This document shows positions 25,648 through 26,004 of a stretch of 26,004 nucleotides of DNA, one piece after another. A program made the translations under genes and the position numbers. Source of the DNA: an uncultured Pelagibacteraceae bacterium (lineage in GTDB: Bacteria; Pseudomonadota; Alphaproteobacteria; Pelagibacterales; Pelagibacteraceae). The notes beneath the pieces are model-generated. The model was not told where the DNA came from. It saw only the letters and a program-made list of their open reading frames with translations, and ran no database searches. How positions within the stretch are numbered: the stretch's first letter is position 1; every line of letters begins with the position of its first letter. Location: positions 1 to 26,004 of the forward strand of contig CABYKW010000005.1 of NCBI GenBank assembly GCA_902519635.1, read 5' to 3'.

Positions 25648-25815
25648 ATGACTCCTTTTTATATTATTTGTTAATAAATTTGTATTTTAAAATATGTAAT
25701 GATTTAGCTAAGCAATAGCCTAGCGTGCATTCTGTGAGAATGTAATTTGAGAGTAGAAATTAGTCTTTTTATAATCATTGATGTGTATTTAAGAAATAAT
25801 TGTGTCTTTTTCAAG
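25648..25815. other. Non-coding interval upstream of tRNA-His
   Basis: About 170 bp with no credible reading frame, very AT-rich. It must contain the promoter for tRNA-His/hisS on the minus strand; a candidate -10 TATAAA is at 25658-25663, with only a weak -35. A short hairpin CATTCT-GTG-AGAATG sits at 25728-25742, extendable by G·T and T-A pairs, and has no T-tract. I cannot assign a function to it. Confidence 0.4.
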
Positions 25816-25864
25816 AAAAAATTACCGGGACAAAAAACTTACTAAAGCCTAATGTCCCGTTAAT
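25816..25864 (-). terminator. Stem-loop terminator downstream of the cold-shock gene
   Basis: Read on the minus strand, ATTA-a-CGGGACA, a 20-nt loop, then TGTCCCG-g-TAAT followed by a run of T (plus strand A at 25816-25821). The stem is 11 pairs with one mismatch (arms 25821-25832 and 25853-25864). It lies 21 bp after the cold-shock gene stop and separates it from the tRNA-His operon. The 20-nt loop is large for an intrinsic terminator. Confidence 0.65.
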
Positions 25865-25885
25865 CTGTGATTTTGGAAATAAGAT

Positions 25886-26004
25886 TTAAGATGTTTTCTG
25901 CAATTTAACTGCGGAAGGACCTTTTTCTCCATTCTCCACTTCAAACGTTAACTCATCACCTTCGTTTAAGTATTTTAAACCAGCTTCTCTAACTGCTGAA
26001 GAAT
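25886..26004 (-). CDS. Cold-shock domain protein, C-terminal part (truncated by window edge)
   Basis: The visible 39 codons (stop complement at 25886-25888) encode the C-terminal half of a CspA-type cold-shock domain: SSAVREAGLKYLNEGDELTF, then EVENGEKGPSAVKL, then QKTS and stop. These correspond to beta strands 3-5 of the OB fold; the GPSA.KL ending (usually GPQA.NV) is typical. The RNP1 and RNP2 motifs lie beyond the edge. Such proteins bind single-stranded RNA/DNA as RNA chaperones. It is followed by its own stem-loop, so it is probably transcribed separately from tRNA-His/hisS although in the same direction. The 'SSAV.EAGLKYL' form is common in alphaproteobacterial Csp proteins. Confidence 0.9.
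   Translation of the reverse strand, partial: SSAVREAGLKYLNEGDELTFEVENGEKGPSAVKLQKTS

Noticed and set aside
25639..25654. Minimal ORF M-Q-Q-stop behind GGAG at the tRNA-His 5' end
   Set aside because: Spacing between GGAG and ATG is only 2 nt and the codons are the tRNA acceptor stem; coincidence is more likely than an uORF.

Overview
The window looks like a compact, strongly AT-rich chromosome segment from a free-living alphaproteobacterium, most likely a SAR11 (Pelagibacterales)-type streamlined marine bacterium. Several things point to this: Lys/Asn/Ile-rich proteins, intergenic gaps of a few bases, many start/stop overlaps, alphaproteobacterial marker families (DUF2093, a DUF3035/BamF-like lipoprotein, a short HisG with HisZ), and a tRNA-His of the unusual alphaproteobacterial type (A73, G1:U72, no encoded G-1). 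The assignment to SAR11 is inferred from style and remembered gene content; no search was run. TGA is used as a stop, so the code is standard.

Layout. 1-2055: respiratory oxidase genes: a partial cytochrome c oxidase subunit II (-), a two-helix small protein (+), a subunit III-like protein (-) and an SCO copper chaperone (+). 2050-5832: rsmE (-), then a tight + strand series of a dual CDGSH iron-sulfur protein, a 2-haloacid dehalogenase-like HAD, a pirin, a quinone oxidoreductase and a four-Cys DUF1289 protein. 5834-11950: a DUF2721 membrane protein (-), then ubiA and four lipid A/LPS genes on +: msbA, waaA, lpxK and an lpxL-type acyltransferase. 11960-14015: DUF2093 (-), purD and rsmD (+). 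14012-20419: a six-gene - strand operon read as HAD hydrolase, ribF, ileS, lspA, BamF-like lipoprotein, pgi. 20501-22591: groES-groEL behind a good sigma-32 heat-shock promoter and ending in an intrinsic terminator. 22540-25647: a - strand histidine block: tRNA-His, hisS, hisZ, hisG. 25886-26004: the C-terminal part of a cold-shock protein (-), with its own stem-loop terminator.

How the genes work together. MsbA, WaaA, LpxK and LpxL carry out consecutive steps that finish Kdo-lipid A and flip it across the inner membrane. LspA and the BamF-like lipoprotein link lipoprotein maturation with outer-membrane assembly. HisG plus HisZ form the hetero-oligomeric ATP phosphoribosyltransferase, and HisS charges the tRNA-His encoded immediately upstream of it.

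I see no CRISPR array, insertion sequence, prophage, toxin-antitoxin pair or defence system. This is mostly housekeeping DNA. The most interesting observations are small-scale: the tRNA-His 3' end lies only 4 nt from the hisS start codon, the tRNA-His/HisRS pair is non-canonical, and the groEL terminator is embedded in the coding end of the convergent hisG.
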